Assembly: GCA_963842155.1 (NCBI GenBank) | Contig: CAWJFP010000012.1 | Location: 222,649-286,648 of the forward strand | DNA length: 64,000 nucleotides | Reading direction: 5' to 3' | From: CAWJFP01 sp963842155 | GTDB lineage: Bacteria > Pseudomonadota > Alphaproteobacteria > JACZXZ01 | In this document: positions 63,686 to 64,000 of the stretch, piece after piece | Numbering within the stretch: the first letter of the stretch is position 1 | Layout of the letters: each line of letters begins with the position of its first letter | Notes under the pieces: model-generated | Told to the model about the DNA's origin: nothing | Seen by the model: the letters and a program-made list of their open reading frames with translations, nothing else | The model's database searches: none | Program-made: the position numbers and the translations under genes

Positions 63686-63978
63686 AGATCCACGGCCTCG
63701 GCGACGTGATCGTCCCGGGGCTTGAGGGCACTCCGTGCGACGACGTTCACACCGACGCCCAGGAGATCCTCCAGATCCTGGAACAAGCCGATGTGATCAA
63801 GCAGGGACGCGCCGGGCTCGAAATCTACAAGCAGATCTATATCGCTGTCTGAGTCAGCCTCGCCTCGAGCGACTGAGCCGAACACGGCGATCCGGCGAGC
63901 TCTCCGCTTACGCGCGACGCCGAGGATCTCTGCGCGGCGGCGGCGCAACCCCTCCATAGTCAAGACGTCGTTGGTCAC
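63682..63978 (-). CDS. mntA: MntA-type nucleotidyltransferase antitoxin
   Basis: 98 residues of the minimal nucleotidyltransferase fold: IAVFGSVARGEADSDSDIDL gives the GSxxxG and DxD motifs, followed by LLVDFEPGASLLDHIGLFQD. In HepT/MntA systems the antitoxin modifies the HEPN toxin with AMP. GTG at 63978 has AAGGA directly before it, too close for ideal spacing; ATG at 63957 is another possibility. hepT follows with overlap, the usual order being variable. Only the upstream few bases of the window lie beyond it. Confidence 0.82.
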   Translation of the reverse strand: MTNDVLTMEGLRRRRAEILGVARKRRARRIAVFGSVARGEADSDSDIDLLVDFEPGASLLDHIGLFQDLEDLLGVGVNVVARSALKPRDDHVAEAVDL

Positions 63979-64000
63979 TCCTTTAGGGTATCGCCGCGCG

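Noticed and set aside
1..64000. CRISPR arrays, insertion sequences and prophage genes
   Set aside because: No regularly spaced repeats, transposase, integrase or phage structural proteins were seen.

Overview
The window is high-G+C bacterial DNA with short intergenic gaps and many ATGA-type overlaps. Gene content and order (erpA, dgt, argS, SPOR protein, nagZ, M50 protease, scpA, scpB; TPR protein, bamB, der; glnB, glnA; parE) point to an alphaproteobacterium of the Rhizobiales/Rhodospirillales kind. Genus cannot be read from the sequence. No insertion sequence, prophage or CRISPR array was seen. One tRNA gene (His, GTG) is present.

Layout. 1-13.0 kb: the end of iorA, an iorB-type gene, an oxalate/formate-family transporter, xthA, erpA and a housekeeping run dgt-argS-SPOR-nagZ-M50-scpA-scpB. 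13.0-24.7 kb: an acyl-CoA metabolism region. One acyl-CoA ligase and one enoyl-CoA hydratase are divergent. Then a minus-strand operon (SDR, HMG-CoA-synthase-like/OB-fold fusion, SCP-x-like thiolase, small secreted protein) faces a plus-strand operon (acyl-CoA dehydrogenase, hydratase 2, ferritin-like di-iron protein), followed by an aldehyde dehydrogenase. 24.8-47.3 kb: an exopolysaccharide locus. It has a sialic-acid-synthase fragment, an SGNH hydrolase, a Wza-like exporter, a Wzz/BY-kinase, two O-antigen ligase/polymerase-like proteins, a priming glycosyltransferase, further glycosyltransferases, methyltransferases, a flippase, a beta-helix protein, an outer-membrane barrel and UDP-glucuronate decarboxylase. 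This set fits a Wzx/Wzy-type pathway whose polymer may contain xylose. 47.5-63.5 kb: tonB-like, a LysR regulator, tRNA-His, an aminotransferase, glnB-glnA behind a sigma-54 promoter, an LLM flavoenzyme, a methyltransferase, a thioesterase, parE, a D-2-hydroxyacid dehydrogenase, a CHRD/cupredoxin pair, a YfgM-like protein, bamB and der. 63.55-64 kb: part of a HepT/MntA toxin-antitoxin pair.

Two features dominate interpretation. First, fourteen otherwise well-conserved genes each carry one or two single-base indels (18 in all, 13 of them extra bases), including argS and dgt. Removing or adding one base restores the expected family sequence, so most are probably sequence errors rather than inactivating mutations. 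These genes are annotated as one span each. Second, there are two abrupt joins where two genes are cut at the same point: aldehyde dehydrogenase/neuB near 24,770 and der/hepT near 63,549. They are either misassemblies or real rearrangements.

The most biologically interesting parts are the acyl-CoA operon pair, whose HMG-CoA-synthase-like fusion appears to have Ser in place of the catalytic Cys and which ends in an unassigned di-iron protein, and the exopolysaccharide locus with its alanine-rich repeat protein and GT2-FkbM fusion.
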